DNA of 64,000 bases from Petaurus breviceps papuanus (GCA_028583685.1 JAMXIF010000065.1:31996840-32060839); one strand, 5' to 3'; shown: positions 1 through 11,164, numbered from the stretch's first letter. The notes: generated by a model from the sequence alone, not told the origin. Translations and numbers: made by a program.

Positions 1-420
1 TGTTTCCCTCCCTCCTATCCCACCTCCCACTTCTTCCCTTCTCTGCTTTGACCCCATCCCTTTTCAAAAGTGGGTGCTTCCAAATTCCCTCTCCTGAGCC
101 TGTCCTCCCTTCCATCATCCCCCCTTTCATTCCCTTCCCCCTGACTCTCCTGTAGGGTGAGATACCCTATTTAGTGTGTATTTCATTCCCTCCCCAAGCC
201 AAATTAAATGAGAATAAGGTTACCCATTCACTTTTGCCTTCCTATTCTTCCCCTCCATTTTAACCATTTTGCCTTGCCTCTTCTATATGAGATAGTTTAC
301 TCCATTCTGTCTCTCCCCATGTCCTCTCATTATTTTCCTCTCTCACCTCTTCATTTCACCTTTTAAGTATCATCCCTTCCTATTAAATTGGTCCTGTGCC
401 CTCTATCTATGTATACCTGT
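1..420 (-). mobile_element. Possible LINE-1 inter-ORF remnant at window edge
   Basis: C/T-rich text with CTCTCCTGTAGGGTGAGATA and TCATTCCCTCCCCAAGCCAA resembles the plus-strand appearance of an inverted L1 spacer (compare 55300-55950). No frame to confirm it. Confidence 0.4.
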
Positions 421-480
421 ACACATATATACACACATTCACATATGTGTTCATATGCCGTATACCCTCTGATACAGACA

Positions 481-523
481 TATATATATATATATATCTA
501 TATCTATATATATATATATATAT
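481..523. repeat. (TA)n microsatellite
   Basis: TATA runs broken by TATCTA. Confidence 0.95.
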
Positions 524-599
524 GTTGGAAAGAGAGTAGGTCAAAGTGCCACTGTTGATTAGAGGTAGACTGAATCTGTGAGTAGCTGCTGCATTTCCT

Positions 600-680
600 C
601 AGTGAGATAGGAAGAAGTCATAAGAGAAAAGAAAAAGAAAAAAAAAGGAAGAGGAACAACAAGGAAAGGGAAGAAGGAAG

Positions 681-724
<44 letters not shown>

Positions 725-1105
725 NNNNNNNNNNNNNNNNNNNNNNNNNNNNNNNNNNNNNNNNNNNNNNNNNNNNNNNNNNNNNNNNNNNNNNNNNNNN
801 NNNNNNNNNNNNNNNNNNNNNNNNGGAGGGAGGGAGGGAGCAAGGGAGGAAGGGAGAGAAAAACAAAGAGAAAGAGAGAGAGAGAAAGAGATAAAGAGAA
901 AGGAAGAAAGGAAGGAAGGAAGGAAGGAAGGAAGGAAGGAAGGAAGGAAGGAAGGAAGGAAGGAAGGAAGGAAGGAAGGAAGGAAGGAAGGAAGGAAGGA
1001 AGGAAGGAAAGAAGAGAAAAACAAAGAGAGAGAGAGAAAGAGAATAAAAGGAAGAGAGAAAGAAACAAAGAAAGAAGGAAAGAAAAGAGAGACAAAGAAA
1101 AGATT
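600..1105. repeat. Purine-only microsatellite cluster (GA, GGGA, GGAA)
   Basis: Almost no pyrimidine on the plus strand for about 400 known bases: (GA)n to 724, the gap, (GGGA)n from 825, then (GGAA)n at 909-1008. Long Ser/Leu/Phe frames on the other strand come only from this composition. Confidence 0.95.
725..824. other. Assembly gap of 100 N
   Basis: A round 100 N inside a purine microsatellite, probably a placeholder of unknown length where reads could not be joined. Confidence 0.99.
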
Positions 1106-1642
1106 TGAAAATTACTCTACTCTGTGGGTTTACTCATTCTCTAGAATGGCAGGCTGCAAACCATGATCCTGACTGACGGTTTTTCAGGGACTTCCAGAAC
1201 AGAATTCAGCACTTACAATATGATTGTTATTGGCAAGGCTTATCCACAGAAGACTCTGGGGGTAAAATATACTAGCCTGACAATGCTAGTGAGCATCAGT
1301 CTGACAACTGGACACTCTGGGCTGAGTCTGTATGAAAAGAGCTGAAGGGCAGCAGATAACAAGGCCATCCTGTGAAACTCATGTACCTGAGGCAGCTGGG
1401 AAAACTTGAAGCAAACTTTGGAGGAGAATGTGATTCTCAACTCCTCAGGCAATAGTGGATGCTGACAGGTCTATGGGTCTGTGGCCTGGATTAATCCCAT
1501 TCACACTTTTCTTATGCAAACTTTTCTGAAGTTGTTGTGGGCATGCTCTACATCACAGCCTGTCTCCCCTCTTCTAGGATCTAGGAGTTTCTAGATTTAA
1601 AGAATCTTAAATTCTGACTAGGGATATTATTAAGGAATTAAA

Positions 1643-1680
1643 ATCATAGAATCGTAATATAAGGCTGAAAGTAGCTTGAG
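1643..1680 (-). mobile_element. CR1/L3-type 3' tip
   Basis: AAATCATAGAATCGTAATAT and AAGGCTGAAAG resemble the inverted 3' end of CR1/L3. Very short. Confidence 0.35.
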
Positions 1681-1945
1681 ATTCCACTTTTAATAATGAC
1701 CATTATAGCTTACATTTAGATAGTACTTTAAGGTTCACAAAGTGACTATATGATATGTTATATTATAATACATATTTATATTATAACACTTGATCCTTAT
1801 AACAATCTTGTGAAGTAGTTATTATTATACTAATTTTACAGATGAGGAATCTGGGATTTTCCCAGGGTGACACTGGTAGTGAATAACAGAAGCTACATTT
1901 GAACTCAGCTTTTCCTGAGTTTAAAACTATCATGTCTTCTTCCCT
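1680..1945 (-). mobile_element. MIR
   Basis: AGTACTTTAAGGTTCACAAA, TTTTACAGATGAGGAATCTG, CTACATTTGAACTCAGCTTT. Confidence 0.75.
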
Positions 1946-2204
1946 GCATTTATTTTTGTACAGATGAGGCAATGGTGGACATGAAGGAAAATATGATGTT
2001 TTCTTTTAACTAGTTATGACTCGAAATATCTTAGATTAGACTTAGAAACTATGACCAGGTCTCTTGACTCTAGACCAGGTTACTGTCCTCTCTGCAATGC
2101 TACCTCCTAAAGACAATCGTAATGACAATGACAACAAGAGTAGTTAGACAACAATAATTCCTCCCCCAAAGGGTTTATGAATAGTTTTTCCAGTTGATCT
2201 GACT

Positions 2205-2350
2205 GATAATTTACCTGATTAATTTTTACCAATATTTCTAGATCTGAGAATACTTTAAAAAACATGCTGGTGAACTGACTTTCCCAAGGGTAAGCAAGTA
2301 ACCAACAAGGATTCAAACCTAGGTCTTCTAATTCTAAATTCACTATCCCT
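2205..2350 (-). mobile_element. MIR
   Basis: CTTTCCCAAGGGTAAGCAAG, GGATTCAAACCTAGGTCTTC. Confidence 0.65.
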
Positions 2351-2954
2351 ACCTACTTTAATATCTTATTTTTCTACAGCATATTTGCCTTATAAATGCA
2401 TACAAATATATACGTATGCATATACATATATATTTATATGGGTATATCTATATTATGTAAAGATTAAATCTTCATCTATCCATAGCAATATATCTAATAT
2501 TTATTAATCTACAGTGATGATCTTAATAACTCTGATCTCACACAGCCCCTTTCAGGATTCTGTAACTGATAAGCTGTACAGTTTCAATGGATTTCTACCC
2601 ATTCTTTCCCAGGCTTCCACCATGGGTAGATGGAGAAGGGAAGAGTGGTATCCAAGCATGTGATTTTCTCTTTCCTCTGTGCTTTTCTCTTCTAGGATCT
2701 CCCCAGCAAGTCAACTCTGCCTCAAGACTTTCTTTTCTATTCCTGGTATTTAAAAAAACAAAATCAAGTTTGGACTCATGATAGACTGAGCCAATCAAAG
2801 CATCCCTAATGACTGAGACTTAATCACACATCTTCAATGATAGGCAAATGGCTGTACAAGTACCCAGGCCAAGGGGATAGCCTGAATCCTTTGAAGGAAG
2901 TATTAATGAATATGTGCATGTCTTCCGTAGAGATGTAGTAAAGTACAAAGGAAA

Positions 2955-3300
2955 GGGTACTGACTCTGGAGTCAGAAACCCTGGATTCAAATTCTACCTC
3001 TAATGCTTAATTACCTATTACCCGTGTGACTTTGGGCAAGTCATTTAACCTCCTTGAGTATAATTTCCTCATCTGTAAAATAAGAAGCTTGGATTGTATG
3101 GTCTATGAGGTACTTTCCATCCATATCTTGATCTAAAGTGTGTCTGTCTGTATCTGTGTCTGTCTCTTTGTCTCTCTGTCCCTCTCTGTCACTGTCCCTC
3201 TCTGTCTCTGTCTCTCTCTGTCTCTGTCTGTCTGTCTCTCTCATAAGATGAATTAGATAGCCTGTGAGGTCACTTCTAGCTCTGAATATATGATGCTGTG
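2955..3300 (+). mobile_element. MIR with a microsatellite grown inside it
   Basis: GGGTACTGACTCTGGAGTCA, TGTGACTTTGGGCAAGTCAT and CCTCATCTGTAAAATAAGAA, then the (TCTG)-type tract 3139-3243, then the MIR resumes (AGGTCACTTCTAGCTCTGAA). Confidence 0.85.
3139..3243. repeat. (TCTG)/(TC)n microsatellite inside MIR
   Basis: TGTCTGTCTGTATCTGTGTC and similar. Confidence 0.92.
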
Positions 3301-3854
3301 ACATAGATCCTAGAGGTCCTCTGATTCCAAATCCAGCCCTTTGTCCACATAACCTGCCAGTAAGAATGTGCTACGAATTATTTAATTGACTCCCTGCCCT
3401 TCTCCAAACAAACAAATAAAGGTGTGTGTGTGTGTACATGTACACACAGAGAGTGAGAGAGATGTTTACATTTTCTCTTCATTAATATTTTCTCCATCAT
3501 ATTCTTAAGTCTAGAGTTGATGATGGACAAAACAGTTAACGGAGCCCTGATTTGTAGGGTTTGCTTCGTCTTAAATGTCACACTGAAAATTTAACAGCTT
3601 GTTTCAGTGAGAGCTGGCTCTATCCCACCCCTGCCTTTCAGCCTCCTCAGGTACTTCTCCTCAGCTACTTATTCTCTTGGCATTTGGCCACATTTCCACC
3701 CAAATACCCAGGAAGAACCCCTTTGTAATATCTATCAGTACACTATAGATAGATTCCCTTGCTAAGTAACATGATACCATAGAAAAAACAGTGAGACTGT
3801 AGAAAAATCATTGGATTCAAGTCTAAAGTTCTATCACTTCAACACCTTCTCTTC

Positions 3855-3945
3855 CCTTCTCAATAGTTAACTCCATTAGGGCAGGGAAAGTCTTTTGTGA
3901 CAGGATCTCCAGCTCTGAACACCATACTTTGTACCTAATGGATGG
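3855..3945 (+). mobile_element. L2 LINE, 3' end
   Basis: AACTCCATTAGGGCAGGGAA and GCTCTGAACACCATACTTTG. Confidence 0.55.
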
Positions 3946-4140
3946 TAGTATCATTGTATACAGGAAAGCTCACAGGCTTTGTAGTCCAAGGACTTGGGTT
4001 GAAATCCTGCCTCTGATGAATACAACCTTTCGGACACTGGGTAAATCATATGCCCTGGGCGTTAGGTTTCCTCATTTGTTATATAAGGGGACTGAACTAG
4101 ATGAACTCTCCTAGCTCTGTCTATGATGCCATGAATCTCA
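3945..4140 (+). mobile_element. MIR
   Basis: GGACTTGGGTTGAAATCCTG, AGGTTTCCTCATTTGTTATA, GATGAACTCTCCTAGCTCTG. Confidence 0.8.
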
Positions 4141-4149
4141 CTGAATTAT

Positions 4150-4275
4150 ATGGTGTTTGATAAGTAACTTCTCTTACTCTTGCTGGAGCTTGGTTTTCTC
4201 CCCTATGAACCAAGGATTAGTTGAACTAAATGACCTTTAAGTCTCTTCAATGCCTACTCTGCTTCGAATGTATGA
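4150..4275 (+). mobile_element. MIR 3' part
   Basis: TTGATAAGTAACTTCTCTTA, AACTAAATGACCTTTAAGTC. Confidence 0.55.
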
Positions 4276-4434
4276 AATTTCAAAATTAAAAAAAAAGATT
4301 CTTTAACATCTTTTGTTTTTCTCAACACCTTGCTCTCTAAACAAATCTCTTCCTCTCTCTGACCCAGGGAATCATCTCTTTGTAGAAAGAACAAAAAATG
4401 AGAAGGAAAAAATATCAAGAATATCAGAAAAACT

Positions 4435-4588
4435 TGGGGCAGCTAGGTTGCACAGTGAATAGGGCACTGGCCCTGGAGTCAGGAGGACCTGAGTTCAAAT
4501 CTGGCCTCAGACACTTAACACTTACTAGCCATGTTACCTTGGTAATCTCAATCGCCCTCCAAAAAGCAAAACAAACAAACAAACAAAA
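4435..4588 (+). mobile_element. Marsupial tRNA-derived SINE, short form
   Basis: Starts GGGGCAGCTAGGTTGCACAG, has the B box-like GAGTTCAAATC, and ends in (CAAA)n. It is flanked by an exact 18-base duplication AAGAATATCAGAAAAACT (4417-4434 and 4589-4606), among the best preserved insertions here. Confidence 0.95.
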
Positions 4589-4879
4589 AAGAATATCAGA
4601 AAAACTAGTTCACAAATTAACCAAGGATTATAGTATCTGCAAATTTTTAGACTCATAGTTGCCCCACAATCTCAAAAAAGAAAGTGATAAGTATTTTCTT
4701 ATGTCTTCTTTGGAGAGAAACATAATTAAAATTACAGCGTTATTTATTATTATTATTAACTGTTGTATTAGCATTGTTTTGGTAATTATGCATTCTCAGA
4801 AACTAGCATATATTTAAATACTTTTTATCCACTCATATTTATACTCATATATAATCCACCTCTACTTACACCTTATTCT

Positions 4880-4985
4880 AGTGGTTGCCAGCATTAGAAT
4901 ATAAGTTTCTTGTAAATAGAGATTGCTGCATTCACTGTTTTTTGCATCTCCAATGCCCAGCACATATTGAATATTTAATACATAA
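4880..4985 (+). mobile_element. L2 LINE, 3' end
   Basis: CATTAGAATATAAGTTTCTT, CCAATGCCCAGCACATATTG. Confidence 0.7.
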
Positions 4986-4989
4986 TTGA

Positions 4990-5930
4990 GACTTTGATGT
5001 ATATTTTTCCTGATTATGCTTAACTGAATTTTGTGTCAGTTCACAGAAGTCTTCCAAAGTCAAGCAAAGTCATCTCGTTACTAGATGTTGGTCTTAAAAT
5101 GTCCCTTCCCATAATCTGGTTAATTTTCCAGGGTCAAAATACAGGGTCAGGAGGGTATTCTCATTATTATCAGGATATTTGTTGAGGTCTCATTTCACAA
5201 AACAAGGGAGCTTGGCATGCAAGAGTCTAGGGCAAAGATGACAAAGAGCATGAATGAGTTTATAAATAATTGATGGATCACCTCTCTGTGCTTCCAGCTC
5301 ATTTCAGGTCATCAGGAGGTAGATACTTAGACTTTGTGGAAAACTGTCTCCCACCTAAGTGAGTCTGCCATAGGCTTGGACACCTCTGTCTACAACTAAA
5401 GAAGCAAGGGGTTGTTTGTCTGCCTGCTGCTTGCAAGGTTGCTAATCCCTTAGACACACCTCTTAGAAAAATCAATGATCCCCTATAATAGTCTCTGGTA
5501 TCCCAACTTGCTCTTCAACAGCGGCTAATGGGCTGAGTCTGTGATGTGGATAAAGTTAGAAACAGCTCATTACTGGAAGAGAACATGTTGAGGAGTCTTG
5601 GTCCCAGGCTTTTTTGTGACAGCAGCTCAAGGGAATCTCTACCTCTACTGCTGAAATGCTACATAATATATGATTCCATCAGCCTCTATCAAGGACTAAT
5701 TAAGCCATAGAAAGAATAAAATACCAGAGAAAGAAATGAGGCCTGTTGTTAGGACTGGGACCTCACTTATGTGTTGGGAAGCAGCTCTGCCATTTGAAAT
5801 GCCATAACTTAATAGAGTCTGAGAAGGAATGACCCAATAAAAGTTAGGAGCAAAGAAGAGTGCTTTCTTTATTCTTGCCAAGAAAAAGCCCCTTTTCTCT
5901 AAGGGAAATCAATGAGCGTTGCAATGCCCT
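4990..5930. other. Unique sequence, no gene seen
   Basis: No open frame with a recognisable product, no repeat I can name. AT-rich intergenic or intronic DNA. Confidence 0.6.
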
Positions 5931-6204
5931 TGTAAAAAAAAAAAAACTAACAATGTAGATCCACCCATTCCATTTCTTTCATTAGCCTGCTCTAGTCCAT
6001 GGAGGTAGGGAGTAACAGGACCTAGGCAGCTTTGTAAATTTTTTTATCTGGCCCTATTCGCTAGAAGTCACTGACAGGTATTCTCTGAGGGGTAGAAGGA
6101 TAGAACCTCCAGATTCTGTATATAAACAGGTACAGATAGAATTAATGTTGTTAAAATGTAAGATCTTAGAGCATAGTTTTAAAGCAAGAAGAGCCATTGA
6201 GGAA

Positions 6205-6385
6205 GTATGGTTCAGTGGAAAGAATGACATGTTTGGAGTGCTAGGCTTTGAGTTCACAACCCTGCTTCTGCCACTTATTCACAGATCACTCCTGGCCAAT
6301 TCAGTTTACTCATTTGGGTCTCAATTCCCTATGCTTTGGAATAATAGAGTTGTCTTAGATGACCCTGAATGTTGGCCTGCTGGTT
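6205..6385 (+). mobile_element. MIR
   Basis: GGTTCAGTGGAAAGAATGAC, TTGAGTTCACAACCCTGCTT, TTGTCTTAGATGACCCTGAA. Confidence 0.7.
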
Positions 6386-6462
6386 TTAACTCCCTGATCA
6401 TTGTGTTTATTTTAGAGAGTCAGTGGTATGGTATGTACCTGTGTATAGATGTGTGTGTGTGA

Positions 6463-6684
6463 CTGGCAATTTGATATCTCAGTGGATAGAGTAAAACTGG
6501 AGTCAGGAAGACCTGAGTTCAAATCCAGTCTTAGAAACTTACTAGCTGTGTGACCCTGGGCAAGTTTAACTTGCTTAACTTCTGTTTGCCTTAATCTACT
6601 AGAAAAGCCGATGGCAAACCACTCTAGTATCTTTGCCAAGAAAATCCCATAATGGGATCACAGAGTCAGACATGACTGAAAATT
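6463..6684 (+). mobile_element. Marsupial CORE-SINE, long form
   Basis: CAGTGGATAGAGTAAAACTG, GACCTGAGTTCAAATCCAGT, AGCTGTGTGACCCTGGGCAA, GATGGCAAACCACTCTAGTA, then AGAGTCAGACATGACTGAAA. The long form has about 80 more 3' bases than the short SINEs. Confidence 0.9.
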
Positions 6685-6904
6685 ATCAATCAATCTATCA
6701 TCTATCTATATCCATATGAGTGTGTATATGTGTGTGTACAGACACACAAATGTACACATACACACATATGGACAACTGTATTTTGAGATATTTGGATCCT
6801 TTTTATAATCGTATGCATTTTGTTTTATGCATTTAAAAATATTATCCTAAGAAGAAGTCTACAGGCTTCACCAGATGGTTAATGGGTTCCAGGATATTTT
6901 TTTA

Positions 6905-7065
6905 AAGATGGCTAAGGATTTAGTCCCATTCCTTCCTTTTAGCAAGGAAGAAAGTGAGAAGCACAGACATTAAATGCCTTGCCCAAGGTCTCTCAGACTG
7001 TGGCTAGTAGAGTTGTTATAGGAAACCAGGTTATCACTCTAAAGAAGAATGCTTTTTACCCTACC
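6905..7065 (-). mobile_element. MIR-like SINE
   Basis: AAATGCCTTGCCCAAGGTCT, then AGGAAACCAGGTTATCACTC. Confidence 0.55.
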
Positions 7066-7431
7066 CCACCAATGAGAATTTGAGAGGGAAGTCTCTACAT
7101 TTACACAGTCACAGACTCACAAGATCAGCCCTGTAGTTCTGGAGGGATATCAGATGCCATTTGCCAAATCCATTCAATAAAACATTGCACAGGGGCTGCA
7201 GAAGTTCTAATGGTTTCCAAGAAAGGCACTTATTTTGTATTAGTCTGTCTTGGAGTTTAATCCCTGAGAGAGTTCAGGTTCCTTGAAGGAAGATATTTTA
7301 TTTTTTTTTTAAATGTTCCATCTCCCTCTGTACTTCCCATAATGCTATGAAAATGGAAGGTATGTCATTTCTGTATGTTATATCTTCAGTTTGTCATTAT
7401 CGGGCACTCAGTAATTCAAGAGTGGATTGCA

Positions 7432-7736
7432 GGGGCAGCCAGGTAGCACAGTGAGTAAGAGCACCAGCTCCAGTGTCGGGATGACCTGGGGATCAAATCC
7501 GGGCTCAGATACTCAGCACCACACCCTGAAATAACTGACCATGTAACCTTGAGCAAGTTACTTAACCCCAATTGTGTAGGGGCAGTCAGGTGGCTCAGCT
7601 AGTAAGAGCACTGGCTCCAGTGTCAGGATGACCTGGGGATCAAATCTGGGCTCAGATACTTAGCACCACACCCAGAAATAACTGGCTGTGTAACCTTGAG
7701 CAAGTTACTTAACCCTGATTGCTTTAAAAAAAAAAA
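7432..7736 (+). mobile_element. Head-to-tail SINE dimer with one shared target-site duplication
   Basis: Two SINE units follow each other: 7432-7580, beginning GGGGCAGCCAGGTAGCACAG, and about 7581-7736, beginning GGGGCAGTCAGGTGGCTCAG. Both carry GACCTGGGGATCAAATC and AGCAAGTTACTTAACCC. Only the second has an A tail. The 14-mer AAGAGTGGATTGCA stands before the first unit (7418-7431) and after the second (7737-7750), so the pair moved as one transcript. Confidence 0.92.
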
Positions 7737-8023
7737 AAGAGTGGATTGCAAATTTCCCATTAAAAAATTCAGTTTGGAGGAAACACAAATTTACCTTATG
7801 TCTGACTCTTGACCAAGAAGTGCCCACAGGGCTAGAGGTCTGAATATTATATATCGGGGTATTTCTGACAGTGGAATGTCCTTCATTCCACTTTATGGAA
7901 AGGGTGGATACAGAAATCAACTACAATATAGCAAGATGGATTTTAAGAATACATACACTAATACATCTGTAATGAGCTGTAGAATCCCTTTCAGATAAGG
8001 ATACTGAGGCCTAGAGAGATGAA

Positions 8024-8071
8024 ACTACTTTTCCCAGTGAATTCTGGACTACTTTTCCCAGTGAATTCTGG
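8024..8071 (+). repeat. Tandem 24-mer carrying a ZNF143-like core
   Basis: Two exact copies (8024-8047, 8048-8071) beginning ACTACTTTTCCCAGTGAATT. The ZNF143/THAP11 site is usually written ACTACAATTCCCAGAATGC, so ACTAC..TTCCCAG is kept in both. Confidence 0.9.
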
Positions 8072-8224
8072 ATATGTTTCTGTAAGGCCACCCTTATTAC
8101 GCTCTCACTGTTTGTAAAGTGATATTGTCAATACCCTCAAGGAACTGCCAACCTACTGGGACATGAGATAAATATATGGATAAGGATAATGAAGGGGGAA
8201 GAAGCAGGAGGAGAGATAACGGAA

Positions 8225-8277
8225 TTGAGAGACAGAGAGGCAGGGACAGACACAGAGATAGATACAGACAGAGAGTG
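8225..8277. repeat. (AGAC)-type purine-rich microsatellite
   Basis: GAGAGACAGAGAGGCAGGGA and onward. Confidence 0.85.
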
Positions 8278-8307
8278 GTAAGCATATATTTAATAAATGT
8301 TAAATAT

Positions 8308-8468
8308 GGGGTGGCTAGGTGGCACAGTGAATAGTGCACTGGCCCTGGAATCAGGAGGACCTGAATTCAAATCTGAACTCAGACACGTAACACTTACTGG
8401 CCGTGTGACCTTGAGCAAGTCACTTAATCCCAACTGCCCTGCCTTCCCCCCTCCAAAAAGTTAAAAAA
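8308..8468 (+). mobile_element. Marsupial tRNA-derived SINE, short form
   Basis: GGGGTGGCTAGGTGGCACAG head, CTGAATTCAAATCTGAACTC, then CAAGTCACTTAATCCCAACT. A 13-base flanking repeat with two mismatches (8295-8307, 8469-8481). Confidence 0.92.
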
Positions 8469-8479
8469 AAATGTTTAAT

Positions 8480-9130
8480 GTTTCTCATTTGATTAATTTC
8501 CAGAGAAAGGACACACCCTCTTATCCTCAAACTTGCATCATTGAGAGACTTTTTTCCTTCATCTTGTCAGTTGACCTGGGTCAAGGTCACAGCAGAGCTG
8601 GGCAAGTTCAGCCCCGTCCTTTGGCTCCCTTCTAAACCGGGCATTCCTTCAGCAGCACAGCTGTTGGACACTTTTTTCCATTGTCTCTCAGCTTACTATA
8701 ATTTTGTAGTTGATGAAATATTCCCCATTCTCTCTCTTACTAAATATATCTCCTTAGGTAAATTTCACATAAAGTCCTATCCCTTATTAGAGGTCTCAGT
8801 TGAATTAGGGCAAATTAAAGGCTGTGTTAATCTGCCTGAGGCTATGAGCTTGGTATTAGACTTCAGATCATTTGGCTAGCTACAGTAAAAAAGGACAGGT
8901 GGGGGGGATGAGAAAAGTATGGGAACAAAGCCCATATAGAGGAAACAGGCAGGGAGATTATTTCAAAATTGCCAGATACCTCTGCATTTCTGACCTGATT
9001 TTAACCAAACAAATCTCTTGTTGCCCTCCTATACCACAATATCTCTGAGCCCCAGATTCCATACAACTACACCCTTCTTTTATTTGTGTTCTCTTATTCA
9101 TAGACGTAAAGAATATAGAATTTTTTTCAC
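8480..9130. other. Unique sequence, no gene seen
   Basis: A 112-codon plus-strand frame (8541-8879) has no recognisable domain and is treated as chance. Confidence 0.5.
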
Positions 9131-9139
9131 CAAGAAATA

Positions 9140-9420
9140 AAAGGAAGGGAATAAGGATTTACATAGCACGTACTCTGTGCCAGGTCCTGAGCTTTACAAA
9201 TATTATCAATTTCATCCTCACAACAATGCTAGGTTATTTTTATTAACCCCATTTTATAGTTGAGGAAACTGAGACAAACTTAATAACTAAATGATTTAAT
9301 GAACTTAAATGACTCCCCTAGACTCACACAGTTAGTAAGGATCTGATGCCAATTTGAACTCAGGTCTTTCTGACTCCAGGCTCAGTTCTCTATCTATTGT
9401 ACCACCTATCTATCTCCAAC
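9140..9420 (-). mobile_element. MIR, close to full length
   Basis: GTACTCTGTGCCAGGTCCTG, ATCCTCACAACAATGCTAGG, TATAGTTGAGGAAACTGAGA, TTTGAACTCAGGTCTTTCTG. Confidence 0.82.
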
Positions 9421-9994
9421 TAGAACTAGGAACTTAGAATGTGAGGGGCATTGGGAACATTAGAACATAGAACACAGGATGTGAGAGCTATTGAATTAAA
9501 CTGAATTGAAAAATTCATCATTGAATCTTTGATTAATTGTTGATCATCAAATTGAGTATCTGTCCTGGTATTATGTTGAAAGCTCAGGTATTTGTACTCT
9601 CAGTAACTTTTTATGGATCCAAACTACTTTTTTATAAAACAAAAACTGCCACTATATTTTAAAGAATGCAACATTCTGTGAAACCCATGTCATCTACCAT
9701 ATGTTTGATAAATACTTCATTTCACCTCCAGTTTCCACAGTTAATAATAGAATTATTGCTCTGGAGATAGATGACCATTTATTTATATTTCAGGCTTATG
9801 TGATGAAAGGAAATGAAAGGTAGAGAAGGCAGCCATTGAAATTCTTTCAAAATTAAGTTCCAGAATAGGAAAAAAAATGTTTTATTTCTAACATTAGAAG
9901 AAGCCTTAATGTATCACGGTCAGGAACTCAGATGTGTGTTTCTGACAATAATAATGAACTTGGAGAAGTCTCAAATGTCAGGGTGCAAGCAGGA

Positions 9995-10190
9995 TAAAAA
10001 CAGTAGGATATAAGGAAAAGAACATTTATTGGCTTTGGAATTGAAAGACTTGTTTTCAAATCCTACCTTTGATTCTTGCCACCTGTGACACATTGGACGC
10101 GTCACAACCAAGTAGGGCTGCCGTTTTCTCTCTACAAAATGAGGGGATAGCATTAAATGGCCTATGAGATTCCATTTCCCTCTAAAATAG
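9995..10190 (+). mobile_element. MIR
   Basis: TTTTCAAATCCTACCTTTGA, CTACAAAATGAGGGGATAGC. Confidence 0.7.
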
Positions 10191-10734
10191 TAATCCTCAA
10201 ATGAATATTCTGTTCAAGCTCAAGAATTAAGTATAGTAATTAATGAGAAACTGAAGGAATTGAGTACTGCAAAAGCATGGAAGACCCAGAACAAGGAAGA
10301 TGTAAAAAAATACTGCAGTTAGTAGGGTAACTACACAAATCATTCCTGGCATAGTCTTAGGACCTGGAAGAAATTAGCCCATGTCTATAAGAAGTGAGAT
10401 CACAGCTAAGGAAGAAAAGTGATTTAACCAATAACTATGTGCAAAACTGTACCTAGGACAGACTGTGCCCAACAATGAAAGCACTGTCTGGACAGAATCC
10501 CTCGTTGTAAAACAATGGATGATTACATAATTTTAGAAATATGTAGGTTCTTTTATTTTAAATTCTCTTACACTTTGATTCAGGATTATCCACATGATGC
10601 AATAAAAAATGGAAAGGCTTTAAGACTTTTGGATCAGAAAAGTGAGAAGTCCAAACTCAAAGATGATTATTTTGAAGGTGCCTTCTGGGTTCCCTCTTGA
10701 TAAGTGTGTAGTTAGAATCATACCATTAAGAATA

Positions 10735-10895
10735 AAGCCAATAATAACAATTACAACTGAGAGCTTTCAGGTTTATAATATGCAATCTGCATATTATCTC
10801 AAACTATGTTATGAAAAATAATATCAATAATAACAATTATAGTCAAAAGCCTTAAGGTTTGCAAAGTGATTTACATATTATCTCAATTTGTTGTT
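10735..10895 (-). mobile_element. MIR fragments, two
   Basis: GAGCTTTCAGGTTTATAATA and AAAGCCTTAAGGTTTGCAAA, GTGATTTACATATTATCTCA: two copies of the inverted MIR 3' end about 95 bases apart. Confidence 0.6.
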
Positions 10896-10968
10896 GCTGT
10901 TGTCGTTGCTGAATGAGCTGAAAAAAACTTGAGAGAGGGGAGTATAGATTATAGTCTAACCTCTAGAC

Positions 10969-11156
10969 CAGGGGTGGGGAACCTGTGGCCTCAAGGCCAC
11001 ATGTGGTCAGTGAGGACCTTTGACTGAATTCAAATTACACAGAACAAATTCCTTAAAAAAAGGATTTGTTCTGTAAAACTTGGACTCAGTCAAAAGGCCC
11101 CACCTGAGGACCTAGAAGCCACATGAGGCCTCAAGGTCACAGGTTCTTCACCCACG
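10969..11156. mobile_element. hAT-type MITE, palindromic, 188 bp
   Basis: The 5' end CAGGGGTGGGGAACCTGTGG is mirrored at the 3' end by the inverse of a similar string (AGGTTCTTCACCCACG). The two halves pair through almost the whole length, including the centre (CAGAACAAATTCCTT against AAGGATTTGTTCTG). An exact 8-bp duplication CTCTAGAC flanks it (10961-10968, 11157-11164); 8-bp target sites are the mark of hAT transposases. There is no coding capacity, so it moved with a transposase made elsewhere. It resembles the Charlie-like MITEs of marsupials; the name is from memory. Confidence 0.93.
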
Positions 11157-11164
11157 CTCTAGAC

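Noticed and set aside
559-1095. Long minus-strand frames rich in Ser, Leu, Phe and Pro
   Set aside because: They come from the (GA)n/(GGAA)n microsatellite and read through the N gap; no real protein signal.
4437-4520. SINE heads considered as tRNA genes because of A and B box-like words
   Set aside because: They do not fold into a cloverleaf with an anticodon arm as far as I can see, and they recur with A tails and target repeats.
8541-8879. A 112-codon plus-strand frame
   Set aside because: No domain, no supporting splice or codon signal; frames of this size occur by chance in 64 kb.
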